Source: an uncultured Bacteroidales bacterium (lineage in GTDB: Bacteria; Bacteroidota; Bacteroidia; Bacteroidales; UBA932). From it: DNA of 32,120 bases. Every line of letters begins with the position of its first letter. Position 1 is the first letter of the stretch. The translations under genes and the position numbers were made by a program. The notes below the pieces were generated by a model. That model made no database searches. It had not been told where the DNA came from and saw only the letters and a program-made list of their open reading frames with translations. The stretch lies in contig CAJOLS010000068.1 of NCBI GenBank assembly GCA_905235535.1, positions 1 through 32,120 on the forward strand, written 5' to 3'. Of the stretch, positions 7,909-16,533 are shown in pieces.

Positions 7909-9176
7909 AAATCTGGGATAAAGGATTTGACAACGACCCTCGGATAGACGCCTTCACCGTGGGAAAGGACCGGGAGCTGGACCTCCTGCTGGCCCCGTAC
8001 GACATCGAGGGCACCATGGCGCACATCACCATGCTCTCGGAGGTTGGGCTTCTTGAGGCCGATGAACTGCAGCAGCTCCTGCCCGCGCTGGAAAAACTGC
8101 GCCAGGAGGCCTTAGAGGGCAAGTTTGAAATCCACGGGGAAGATGTTCACTCGGAGGTGGAGGCCCGCTTGGGGCCCCTGGGAAAGAAGGTGCATACCGG
8201 CCGCTCCCGCAACGACCAGGTGGCGCTGGACATTAAACTGTTCACGCGCGCGCGTATCCGCCAGACCGTGGGGAAGGTGGAGCGCCTGTTCCAGCTCTTC
8301 CTCCAGAGGGCCGAAGAGCTGAAGGACGTCCTCATGCCGGGCTATACGCATCTGCAGGTGGCCATGCCTTCTTCCTTCGGCCTTTGGTTCAGCGCCTATG
8401 CCGAATGCCTCTGCGACGACCTCACCCTCCTCAAGGCCGCCTGGGACATCAACAACCGCAATCCGCTGGGTTCGGCCGCGGGGTATGGCTCATCGGCCCC
8501 CCTCAACCGCACCCGCACCACAGAACTGCTGGGATTCCAGGATATGGCCGTCAGTTCCATCTATGCCCAGATGGGCCGCGGGCGCTGCGAGAGGGTGGTT
8601 TCCTTCGCCTACGCCGCCCTGGCCGAAACGCTGGGCAAGTTCGCTACGGACGGATGCCTTTTCGTGAGCCAGAACTTTGGTTTCCTGCACCTGCCGGACG
8701 CCTACACCACGGGCTCCAGCATTATGCCGCAGAAGAAAAATCCGGACGTATTCGAACTGGTGAGGGCCCACTGCAACCGCTTGCAGGGCATTCCCAACGA
8801 CATCCGGCTCATAACGGGCAACCTGCCCTCGGGCTATTTCCGGGACATGCAGCTGCTCAAGGAACTGTACCTGCCGCTCTTTGAAGAGCTGGACAGCTGC
8901 CTGGACATACTCCTGCATGCCATTCCGGCCATCACCGTGGAGAAAAACCTCATGTCCAAACCCCTTTACGAGCAGGCCTTCTGCGTGGAGGAAGTGAACC
9001 GCCTGGTGGCCGCCGGCGTTCCCTTCCGCGACGCCTACCGCCAGGTGGGCCACGCCGTCCAGGAAGGGACTTTCCACTTTACCGGAGAACTGCAGCGCAC
9101 CCACGAAGGCTCCTCCGGCAACCTGTGCCTGGAACGGATTCGGGAACGGTTCCAGAAACTAATGCTTGGTTTCTGA
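7905..9176 (+). CDS. argH: Argininosuccinate lyase
   Basis: ArgH splits argininosuccinate into arginine and fumarate. The 423-residue protein has the fumarase/aspartase superfamily signature GSSIMPQKKNPD, the HTGRSRNDQVALD motif and TxTTEL-type substrate contacts. I chose the ATG at 7905, which overlaps the TGA of the deacylase gene by 4 bp as at the other junctions of this operon; an in-frame start at 7563 would sit inside the upstream gene. The N-terminus is shorter than in many ArgH proteins. The stop TGA at 9174-9176 shares its A with dispersed-element copy 3. Confidence 0.96.
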   Translation: MKIWDKGFDNDPRIDAFTVGKDRELDLLLAPYDIEGTMAHITMLSEVGLLEADELQQLLPALEKLRQEALEGKFEIHGEDVHSEVEARLGPLGKKVHTGRSRNDQVALDIKLFTRARIRQTVGKVERLFQLFLQRAEELKDVLMPGYTHLQVAMPSSFGLWFSAYAECLCDDLTLLKAAWDINNRNPLGSAAGYGSSAPLNRTRTTELLGFQDMAVSSIYAQMGRGRCERVVSFAYAALAETLGKFATDGCLFVSQNFGFLHLPDAYTTGSSIMPQKKNPDVFELVRAHCNRLQGIPNDIRLITGNLPSGYFRDMQLLKELYLPLFEELDSCLDILLHAIPAITVEKNLMSKPLYEQAFCVEEVNRLVAAGVPFRDAYRQVGHAVQEGTFHFTGELQRTHEGSSGNLCLERIRERFQKLMLGF

Positions 9177-9331
9177 GAGTCTGTTTTGAAATGATTGATA
9201 TTTTTATTTATAGTTTATTTTTGTGGAAATTTTTCTTGAAAATTTTTGGCCATAGGGGTTCCTATGGGTGAAAAGAAAATTTACCAAAAAGAAACATAAA
9301 GAATTTATTGAATCATTTCAAAACAGACTCT
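9176..9331 (+). repeat. Dispersed inverted-repeat element, copy 3 (156 bp, reference copy)
   Basis: This complete copy is used here as the reference orientation. It has 21-bp perfect terminal inverted repeats starting AGAGTCTGTTTTGAAATG. The inner arms (GATATTTTTATTTATAG and, inverted, the CAATAAATTCTTTATG side) are imperfectly complementary, so the whole element can fold. The centre is CCATAGG-GGTT-CCTATGG. It fills most of the gap between argH and pepT. Confidence 0.96.
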
Positions 9332-9351
9332 GAACCTATCAAAAAAAGTCG

Positions 9352-9359
9352 TATCTTCG
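9352..9359 (+). promoter_or_regulatory. Candidate pepT -7 motif
   Basis: TATCTTCG followed by C is one base from TAnnTTTG and lies 24 bases before the pepT ATG. A matching -33 would fall in the right terminal repeat of element copy 3, and none is clear. Confidence 0.4.
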
Positions 9360-9383
9360 CATAAACAGTTTACAGAACTTGAT

Positions 9384-10604
9384 ATGGAAAAGATACTGAA
9401 CCGCTTTCTGCGCTATGTGAGCGTGGATACACAGAGTAACGAAGAATCTGAAACCCAGCCTTCCACCGCCAAGGAGTGGAATCTACTGAAGATGCTCCGG
9501 GACGAGCTGCAGGCCCTGGGAGTGGAAGTGACCCTGGATGAATTCGGCTACGTGATGGCCACCCTGCCCTCCAACTTGGACAAGGACGTTCCCACAGTGG
9601 GTTTCATCGCCCACGTGGATACAGCGCCCGACGCCAGCGGGGCCGATGTGAAGCCGCAAATCATTGAAAACTACGACGGCGGGGCCATCGACCTCAAGGG
9701 CGTGCCCGGCCTGCAGCTGAAGCCGGAAGAGTTCCCGGAAATGCTGCATTTTGTGGGGCAGACCCTCATCACCACGGACGGCACCACCCTCCTGGGGGCC
9801 GATGACAAGGCCGGCGTGGCAGAAATCATGACCGCCGTGCAGTACCTGGTGGAGCATCCCGAGGTGAAGCACGGAAAAATCTGCATCGGCTTCACACCCG
9901 ACGAGGAAATCGGCCGGGGCGTCGTCAAATTTGACGTTCCCCGCTTCGGGGCGGATTACGCCTATACAATGGACGGCGGAGAAATTGGAGAACTGGAGTT
10001 CGAAAACTTCAACGCCGCATCGGCCAAATTGCATATCCAGGGCCGAAACGTCCACCCCGGCAACGCCAAGGGCAAGATGAAAAACGCCATCCTCATCGGC
10101 CAGGAACTGAATACCCTGCTGCCGAAGGACCAGCGTCCGGAATGCACGGAGGGCTACGAAGGCTTCTTCCATCTCATCTCTTTCAAGGGTTCCGTAGAGG
10201 AGGCCGATTTCGCCTACATCATCCGGGACCACGACCGCGACAAGTTCGAGGCCAAGAAGGTGCTCATCCAACAGGTGACAGATTCCATCAACGTCAAGTA
10301 CGGAGAGGGTACGGCCACCCTGGTCCTGAAAGACCAGTACTACAACATGCGCGAGCAGGTGGAGCCCCACTACTTCATCATCGAGAAGGCCATCAAGGCC
10401 ATGGAGATGGCGGGTATCAAACCCAAGATCCAGCCCATCCGCGGCGGTACCGACGGCGCCAACCTTTCCTTCAAAGGCCTGCCCTGCCCCAACATCTTCG
10501 CCGGCGGCCTCAACTTCCACGGCAAGATGGAGTACGTACCCCTCCAGAGTATGGAAAAGGCCACCGAGGTAATTCTGAATCTGGTTTCTCTTTTTGCCGA
10601 ATAG
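9384..10604 (+). CDS. pepT: Peptidase T (tripeptide aminopeptidase)
   Basis: PepT is a cytoplasmic dizinc aminopeptidase that releases the N-terminal residue from tripeptides. The 406-residue length is typical. Metal and catalytic motifs are visible: [11 protein letters not shown] (H77, D79), GADDKAG (D140/D141) and TPDEEIGRG (E174/E175). It runs convergently to an OPT oligopeptide transporter, so peptide uptake and cleavage genes share the locus although they are on opposite strands. A strong hairpin at 10629-10658 separates them. Confidence 0.95.
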   Translation: MEKILNRFLRYVSVDTQSNEESETQPSTAKEWNLLKMLRDELQALGVEVTLDEFGYVMATLPSNLDKDVPTVGFIAHVDTAPDASGADVKPQIIENYDGGAIDLKGVPGLQLKPEEFPEMLHFVGQTLITTDGTTLLGADDKAGVAEIMTAVQYLVEHPEVKHGKICIGFTPDEEIGRGVVKFDVPRFGADYAYTMDGGEIGELEFENFNAASAKLHIQGRNVHPGNAKGKMKNAILIGQELNTLLPKDQRPECTEGYEGFFHLISFKGSVEEADFAYIIRDHDRDKFEAKKVLIQQVTDSINVKYGEGTATLVLKDQYYNMREQVEPHYFIIEKAIKAMEMAGIKPKIQPIRGGTDGANLSFKGLPCPNIFAGGLNFHGKMEYVPLQSMEKATEVILNLVSLFAE

Positions 10605-10624
10605 ACTGAATATCAGCCGCTTAT

Positions 10625-10658
10625 AAAACAAGGGGTGCACATAGAAGTGCACCCCTTG
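10625..10658 (-). terminator. Hairpin terminator between pepT and the OPT transporter gene
   Basis: A perfect 12-bp stem (CAAGGGGTGCAC / GTGCACCCCTTG) with a 6-base loop lies between two convergent stop codons. On the minus strand it is followed by TTTTATAA, so it works best as a terminator for the transporter operon. The plus-strand side lacks a T run. Confidence 0.8.
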
Positions 10659-10678
10659 AATTGTATCTGACTGATTGA

Positions 10679-12652
10679 TCAGGACTTGGCTTTCATGGAG
10701 GCGCACACCATGTAGGCTATGATGCAGAGGAAGGGGACGATGGCCACGGCCTCGCCGTAGTTGGCGGCCCAGCTGGTAAGGAACAGGTCTACGTTCGCAA
10801 ACTTGAGGATGGCGCTCACCACACCCATGAGGGCGCCGCCGGCGATGAAACCGGAAGCGATGAGCGTTCCTTTCTCCATACGGGCGTTGTTCACGGCGGC
10901 ATCCTTGGAGCGGGTGCTCACATACCAGGAAATGGAACCGCCCACCAGCAGGGGCAGGTTCAGGTCTATGGGAATGAACATACCCAGGGCAAACGGCAAA
11001 GCCGGAACCTTGCAGAAATTCAAAACGAGGGCGATGGCCGCACCAATTCCGTACAGGAGCCAGGGAGCGCCGCCGCCGGAGAACATGGGCTGGATAACCG
11101 CCGCCATGGCATTGGCCTGGGGAGCCACCAGGGCATTGTCTCCGGTGAAACCGTAAGTCTTGTTAAGAACCAGCATCACGCCGCACACGGTGACGGCCGA
11201 TACGGCAACGCCCAGGAATTTCCAGCCTTCCTGCACCTTAGGCGTGGAACCGATCCAGTAACCTATCTTAAGGTCTGTAATAAAGGAGCCGGCCACGGAA
11301 AGGGCGGTACAGACCACGCCGCCGATGATGAGGGCGGCAGCCATGCCAGCATTACCTTTCAAGCCCACCGCCACCAGGATGAGGGAAGCGATGATAAGGG
11401 TCATGAGCGTCATGCCGCTCACGGGGTTGGAGCCCACGATGGCAATGGCGTTGGCGGCCACGGTAGTGAACAGGAAGGAGACCACCGCCACCACCAGAAG
11501 GCCTATCAGGGCCTGCCACACATTGTTGACCACACCGCCGAAGGCAAAGAAGGCAAAGATACCCAACAGGGCGATGACCACGCCGAAGACGATGGTCTTC
11601 ATGGGCAGGTCTTCCTCCGTGCGGATGGCCTTCTCGTCCAGGGTACCCGGCTTGCGCTTAAACTCCTTCACGGCCAGGCCAGCGGCGCTCTTGATGACGC
11701 CGAAGCTCTTCACAATGCCGATGATACCGGCCGTGGCAATGCCGCCGATGCCAATGTGGCGGGCGTAGTCCTTGAAGATTTGCTCGGGAGCCATTTCGCC
11801 GATGGTCTGCGCCACGCCGGTGTGCATGAGGTCGATGACATCGGCCCCCCAGATGAGGTTCATCAGGGGAATGATCACCAGCCACACCAACAGGGAGCCG
11901 CAGCAGATGATGAAGGAATATTTGAGGCCGATGATATAGCCCAGGCCCAGCACGGCGGCGCCGGTGTTCATCTTGAGCACTACCTTGGCTTTGTCGGCAA
12001 CGGCAGCGCCCCAGCCCATTACCGTGGTGGAGATGGTTTCTGCCCAGGTGCCGAAGGTGGCTACGGCAAAGTCGTACAGACCGCCGATGAGGCCGGCCGA
12101 TATGAGGGTCTTGGCGCTGGAACCGCCGCCTTCACCGCTGATGAGCACCTGCGTGGTGGCGGTAGCCTCCGGGAAGGGATACTTCCCGTGCATTTCCTTA
12201 ACGAAGTATTTGCGGAAAGGGATGAGGAAGAGGATGCCAAGCACGCCGCCCAGCAGCGAACTCAGGATCATCTGCCAGAACTCCACCTCCACGCCCAGGA
12301 TATAAATGGCAGGCAGGGTGAAGATGGCACCGGCAACCACGGCGCCGGAGCAGCCGCCGACGGACTGGATAATCACATTCTGGCTAAGCCCCTGCTTGAG
12401 GCCCAGGGCGCCGGTAAGGCCCACCGCAATGATGGCGATGGGGATGGCGGCCTCGAACACCTGGCCCACCTTGAGGCCCAGATAAGCCGCCGCGGCGCTG
12501 AAAAGAATCACCATCAGCAAGCCGATGGCCACAGAATAAGGAGTAGCTTCCGCATACTTTTTCTGCGGATCCAGGATGGGGGTGTACTCCTCTCCCGGCT
12601 TCAGCTCCCGGTGAGCGTTCTCCGGCAGTTGGATTTGTTTTTTCTCTTCCAT
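10679..12652 (-). CDS. OPT family oligopeptide transporter
   Basis: This 657-residue polytopic membrane protein has the OPT-family opening (AAAAYLGLKVGQVFEAAIP), many hydrophobic segments and a conserved KYPFPEATATTQVLISGEG stretch. Members import oligopeptides, or metal chelates in the yellow-stripe branch, by proton coupling. The bacterial subgroup is similar in length. It follows galE after 12 bases and is probably co-transcribed with it; a peptide role is supported only by the convergent pepT. No signal peptide is expected. Substrate is unproven. Confidence 0.88.
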   Translation of the reverse strand: MEEKKQIQLPENAHRELKPGEEYTPILDPQKKYAEATPYSVAIGLLMVILFSAAAAYLGLKVGQVFEAAIPIAIIAVGLTGALGLKQGLSQNVIIQSVGGCSGAVVAGAIFTLPAIYILGVEVEFWQMILSSLLGGVLGILFLIPFRKYFVKEMHGKYPFPEATATTQVLISGEGGGSSAKTLISAGLIGGLYDFAVATFGTWAETISTTVMGWGAAVADKAKVVLKMNTGAAVLGLGYIIGLKYSFIICCGSLLVWLVIIPLMNLIWGADVIDLMHTGVAQTIGEMAPEQIFKDYARHIGIGGIATAGIIGIVKSFGVIKSAAGLAVKEFKRKPGTLDEKAIRTEEDLPMKTIVFGVVIALLGIFAFFAFGGVVNNVWQALIGLLVVAVVSFLFTTVAANAIAIVGSNPVSGMTLMTLIIASLILVAVGLKGNAGMAAALIIGGVVCTALSVAGSFITDLKIGYWIGSTPKVQEGWKFLGVAVSAVTVCGVMLVLNKTYGFTGDNALVAPQANAMAAVIQPMFSGGGAPWLLYGIGAAIALVLNFCKVPALPFALGMFIPIDLNLPLLVGGSISWYVSTRSKDAAVNNARMEKGTLIASGFIAGGALMGVVSAILKFANVDLFLTSWAANYGEAVAIVPFLCIIAYMVCASMKAKS

Positions 12653-12664
12653 AGGGTGTCAGTA

Positions 12665-13693
12665 CTATTTTCCGGCCAGATGGCATTCCCAGGCCCAGGC
12701 CGCCTTGAGGGTTTCTTCAATGGTACGGGTGGCCTTCCAGCCCATTTCGGTTTCGGCCAGGGTGGGATCGGCCCAGATGGCGGTGATATCTCCCGCGCGG
12801 CGGGGGGCAAACTTGTAATTGAGCTTGACACCGTTCACTTTCTCAAAAGCGTTCACCAGTTCCATCACGCTCAGGGGACGACCGGTGCCCACGTTGAACA
12901 CCTCGCAGTCCTGCTTCATCTTGCCCTCCACCATGCGGGTAACGGCACACACGTGGGCCTTGGCCAGGTCCACGATATCGATGAAGTCTCGCTGGCAAGT
13001 GCCGTCCGGGGTGGGATAATCGTTGCCGAAGATATTCAGGCATTCGCGCTTGCCGATGGCCGTCTGGGTGATGAAAGGAACCAGGTTGTTGGGAACGCCG
13101 CGGGGCAGTTCTCCGATGAGGGCGCTGGGATGCGCACCGATGGGGTTGAAGTAGCGAAGGAGAATTCCCTTGATTTTGCCGCCGTTGGCCTTGACGGTAT
13201 CCCGAAGGATATCTTCGCACATGGTTTTGGTGTTGCCGTAAGGGGAGGTGGCGGGCTGGCGGGGCGTCTTCTCCGTCACGGGAACCGCCTCTGGCTCTCC
13301 ATATACGGTGGCCGATGAGGAGAACAGCACGTTGCAGCCTCCCTTGTTCTGGGCAGCCTCCAGCACATTGAGGAAGCTGGTGAGGTTGTTCTTGTAGTAA
13401 CGCACCGGCTGCTCCACGGACTCGCCCACGGCCTTGAAGGCGGCAAAGTGGATGACGGCGTCGATGGGATATTTGGCAAAGAGGGTCTCGGTGGCGGCCT
13501 GGTCGCAGAAATCCACCACTTCCAGCGGAAGGTCTTCCCGGCCGGTGATTATCCTGACACCCTCAAAACAGGTGCGGTCGCAGTTGGAGAAATTGTCGGC
13601 CACTACTACGTCGTAGCCTGCGGCAATAAGTTCTACGGTCACGTGGCTGCCGATGAAGCCGGCACCACCGGACACTAGTACAGTCTTTTTCAT
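12665..13693 (-). CDS. galE: UDP-glucose 4-epimerase
   Basis: GalE interconverts UDP-glucose and UDP-galactose (some members also the N-acetyl forms) using tightly bound NAD. The 342-residue protein is an extended short-chain dehydrogenase with GGAGFIGSH at 9-17, SSSATVYG at 125-132 and the catalytic Y152xxxK156 in SPYGNTK. The family length is about 338-345. It is followed by the OPT transporter gene. Upstream (13694-13719) is a short leader and then dispersed-element copy 4; no clear TAnnTTTG motif is visible in the leader. Confidence 0.95.
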   Translation of the reverse strand: MKKTVLVSGGAGFIGSHVTVELIAAGYDVVVADNFSNCDRTCFEGVRIITGREDLPLEVVDFCDQAATETLFAKYPIDAVIHFAAFKAVGESVEQPVRYYKNNLTSFLNVLEAAQNKGGCNVLFSSSATVYGEPEAVPVTEKTPRQPATSPYGNTKTMCEDILRDTVKANGGKIKGILLRYFNPIGAHPSALIGELPRGVPNNLVPFITQTAIGKRECLNIFGNDYPTPDGTCQRDFIDIVDLAKAHVCAVTRMVEGKMKQDCEVFNVGTGRPLSVMELVNAFEKVNGVKLNYKFAPRRAGDITAIWADPTLAETEMGWKATRTIEETLKAAWAWECHLAGK

Positions 13694-13719
13694 ATCTTGT
13701 CTTGTGGTTGTTTCGTTTT

Positions 13720-13826
13720 AGAGTCTGTTTTGAAATGATTGATATTTTTATTTATAGTTTATTTTTGAGGAAAATTTACCAAAAAGAAACATAAAGAATT
13801 TATTGAATCATTTCATAACAGACTCT
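13720..13826 (+). repeat. Dispersed inverted-repeat element, copy 4 (107 bp, internally deleted)
   Basis: Both terminal repeats and the AT-rich arms are present, but about 49 bp including the central CCATAGG hairpin are missing relative to copy 3. The right terminal repeat has one change (CATAACAG for CAAAACAG). The ostA-like gene on minus reads into it and ends at a TGA inside it (13813-13815). Confidence 0.93.
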
Positions 13827-16533
13827 TAGCTTCTTTCTTGGCAGCCTTTTCGGCCTTCCGGGCAGCTTTTTCCTGCTCCTTCTGCAGGTATTTCTCAAAG
13901 CGCGCCCTTTCCTTTTTCTCCAACTTCTGAAGCGCTTTCAGCTTCCGGGCCCGCTCTTTTTCCAAACGCTTCTGCTCCTTGATGGCCCGCTTCTCGGCAT
14001 CTATGCGGTTCAGTTCCTCCCACCGGGCCTGCCTTTCGGCATCCTTGGCGGCCTGGACGGCGGCCCGCTCCGCTTCTTTCGCGGCCTTCTGGGCAGCCTT
14101 CTCCGCCCGGATGCGGTCTTTTTCGGCCTTAATGCGCGCCTTCTCGGCCTCCTTGGCGGCCTTTTCAGCAGCTTTTTCGGCTTCTATCCGGGCCTTTTCC
14201 AACTCTTCCGGAGTGGGCTGATTCACTTCTTCCGGTTCTTCCACTACGGGTTCTGCCGCAACGGTCAGGCTGTCCGGAACGGTCTTGAGGGAATCCGGCA
14301 AAGCCAGGGGTAAATCTGCCGGTTTTGGCAGGGTGTCTGCCGGAGCCTTCAGCGTATCCGGCTGGTCCACAACGGCTTCGAAGGCGGGTTCCACCGGCTT
14401 TTTCAGGGTGTCAACAGGGGTTTTCAGGGTATCGGCCGGGACTTCTGCAGGAGCGGCCTGGACCTCTTCCCGGGCCAGTTCCTGCTGCAGGGCCTCCTGC
14501 TCCCTCCGCTGCTGCCGGCGTACCACTTCCAGGGAATCCCGGATGGCAATGTCCCGGTACAGCTTGTTGATATATCCAGGGAAGTAATCTTCGGTTTGTA
14601 CAAATGCCGCATGCGGCCTGGCGATGTAGGACAGGCGCTCGCTGGGACGGGGTTTCAGGCTGGTGACATCTTCCGGCGACTGGGGCCTTCTCTCCGGCTC
14701 CCAGCGGAATCCCTTGAGGGTTTTGTCGTCTTCCGCCAGCTGGACGGTGGGATAGCCGTCGTTCTTGGGGTTGTCGTAGTAATGGATGCGCTGGATGTTG
14801 CCGTCCTGGAAGGTGGCGTAAATCATCTTGGTCTCCACCTTGTTCACCGTGGCCAGGGCGTCGTTCTCCTCCAGATAGAAGAGCGTGGCGGCGCCTCCCA
14901 GGGCGTCAAAGCGGGTAAGGGCCGATGTGGAATCGAAGTACGCCACCACCTCGGCTCCGCGAATCTGATCGAAGGTCTTGGGGGCCTCCTCAATGGTAAT
15001 GAAGGCATTGGACAGCAGATGGGCCCGCTGCATCTGGCGGTCTTTGATAACCATGTAGATGCTGTCGGAAGCATATTGCCGATTGCCCTCATTGAAAAAG
15101 ACAGGGTCCTGGTACAGGCGCACCAGGGAATCCAGGTCTGTGTAGGTGAGGGAGTCTCCGGACATCTGCATATCCCGTCGGAACAGGCGCACTCGCTTGG
15201 AGCCCCAGAGGAAATTCACCTTGGAGGTATCCGGAGGCGGAGGCGTGGTGTCCAGGGGAGGCCTCACAGCCTCGGCCGGAGCCTCCTGGGGCTTTTCTTC
15301 TTCGGCCGGCTCCTGTTCCCCGGCCCCGGCCGGATTCTCCTCCCCCTGTGCGGCCTGGCCCGCGGCATTTTTCTCCCGCAGCTTGCGGGCATTTTCCTCG
15401 GCTATTTTCTGAGGATCGTTCTTCTGCGCCTCGGCCGCTTTCTTGGCCGCTTCTTCAGCCGCTTTCTTGCGATATTCCATCACCGGGTCTCCGGAAATGT
15501 CCTTGAGGCGCTGCGTGGCATCCTGCACCCAGGAATCGGGGATATCACAACGGCGGATGGCCCGGGAAAGGAGCACATCGGCCCCCACGTAAACGGTGTC
15601 CCGGCGGTTTTTCTCCTCCGAGATGGAGATGATGGCCGGCTCCCGCGTCATGCGCACCTGCAAAAGGGAATCCGTGTACTCGAAACGCCCGGCCAGGCCG
15701 AAGACGTTGCGCGTGGTATCCATGATTTCCACGTTTCCCAGCATCTCCACGTTGTTGAACTGGCGCTCGTAATAGAGCGTGTCTCCCCAGATTTCCTGGT
15801 CTTTGGTGAGAAGGTGCACTTTGCGGCGGAAGAAGAAAAGCTCCTGCTCGCGGTTGTACCAGCCGTCGTTGGCGCTGAGCATCTGGTCTTTCTGCCACAT
15901 GTCCGTCCCAAAGCCGAAGTAGGCGGTGGAAAGGTCGCTCCTGTACTCCAGGCGGGACGTTTTGATAAACGTCGTGTCCATGTACATGTTCACCTGGTCG
16001 TTGAACACGAACAGGTGGGCCTTGGAGTCGTAGGTGCCGTAAACGCTCTCGATAATCTGGCCGTCCTTGTCCCGCATGGCGGCGCCGTTCTGGAAAATGG
16101 CCACCGAGTCCTTGGTGTTGTAGTCCAGGTAGCGGGTGCGCAGGGTATTCATGTCCTTGTCTTCCAGCTGCACCAGGGAGCCGCGGAACTTGGCCATGTT
16201 GTCGTCCACCACATACTGGAGGGTTTCGCTGGAAAGCTGGGTGCGGTCCTGGATGATGCGTACGTTGCCCACGGCATCGATGATGTTGGTGCTCACGTTC
16301 CACAGGGCGGTGTCACAAAGCAGGTAAGTGTTGTTATGCAAGAACCTGGCAGGTCCTATCACCTTGCGGTAATTCTGGCCGTCCTTTTCTATGAGCTGGG
16401 CGCTCTGGGCGCTGATCAGGTGAACCTTGTCCTCTTCCTGGGGCTGCTGCCGGAGGCCGGAAGCCAAAGCCGCCGCTGCGAAAGGCAGCAGCAGCAACGG
16501 TATCAGCCATTTATGAGACCGCGACGGATTCAC
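13813..16533 (-). CDS. OstA/LptA-like LPS-transport protein with long charged C-terminal tail
   Basis: This 906-residue exported protein has a hydrophobic signal segment at about 9-26. Residues 37-320 are OstA-like: repeated short beta motifs alternating dissolved structures such as DTALWNVS and GDTLYYERQFNNVEMLGNV, as in the LptA/LptD N-terminal family carrying lipopolysaccharide through the periplasm. An Ala/Glu/Pro linker (355-435) precedes a second OstA-like block (440-600). Residues 695-757 carry degenerate PxDTLK repeats, and 775-903 is a Lys/Glu/Ala-rich likely coiled coil. The start is GTG, overlapping the TAG of the SurA-like gene by one base. The last residues (SLL) and the TGA come from dispersed-element copy 4. 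Confidence 0.82.
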   Translation of the reverse strand: MNPSRSHKWLIPLLLLPFAAAALASGLRQQPQEEDKVHLISAQSAQLIEKDGQNYRKVIGPARFLHNNTYLLCDTALWNVSTNIIDAVGNVRIIQDRTQLSSETLQYVVDDNMAKFRGSLVQLEDKDMNTLRTRYLDYNTKDSVAIFQNGAAMRDKDGQIIESVYGTYDSKAHLFVFNDQVNMYMDTTFIKTSRLEYRSDLSTAYFGFGTDMWQKDQMLSANDGWYNREQELFFFRRKVHLLTKDQEIWGDTLYYERQFNNVEMLGNVEIMDTTRNVFGLAGRFEYTDSLLQVRMTREPAIISISEEKNRRDTVYVGADVLLSRAIRRCDIPDSWVQDATQRLKDISGDPVMEYRKKAAEEAAKKAAEAQKNDPQKIAEENARKLREKNAAGQAAQGEENPAGAGEQEPAEEEKPQEAPAEAVRPPLDTTPPPPDTSKVNFLWGSKRVRLFRRDMQMSGDSLTYTDLDSLVRLYQDPVFFNEGNRQYASDSIYMVIKDRQMQRAHLLSNAFITIEEAPKTFDQIRGAEVVAYFDSTSALTRFDALGGAATLFYLEENDALATVNKVETKMIYATFQDGNIQRIHYYDNPKNDGYPTVQLAEDDKTLKGFRWEPERRPQSPEDVTSLKPRPSERLSYIARPHAAFVQTEDYFPGYINKLYRDIAIRDSLEVVRRQQRREQEALQQELAREEVQAAPAEVPADTLKTPVDTLKKPVEPAFEAVVDQPDTLKAPADTLPKPADLPLALPDSLKTVPDSLTVAAEPVVEEPEEVNQPTPEELEKARIEAEKAAEKAAKEAEKARIKAEKDRIRAEKAAQKAAKEAERAAVQAAKDAERQARWEELNRIDAEKRAIKEQKRLEKERARKLKALQKLEKKERARFEKYLQKEQEKAARKAEKAAKKEAKSLL

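Noticed and set aside
11756..13318. Long antisense open frame (about 520 codons) opposite the transporter and galE genes
   Set aside because: It is the complementary frame of GC-rich real genes, has His/Gly/Gln-rich composition, no family motif and no promoter.
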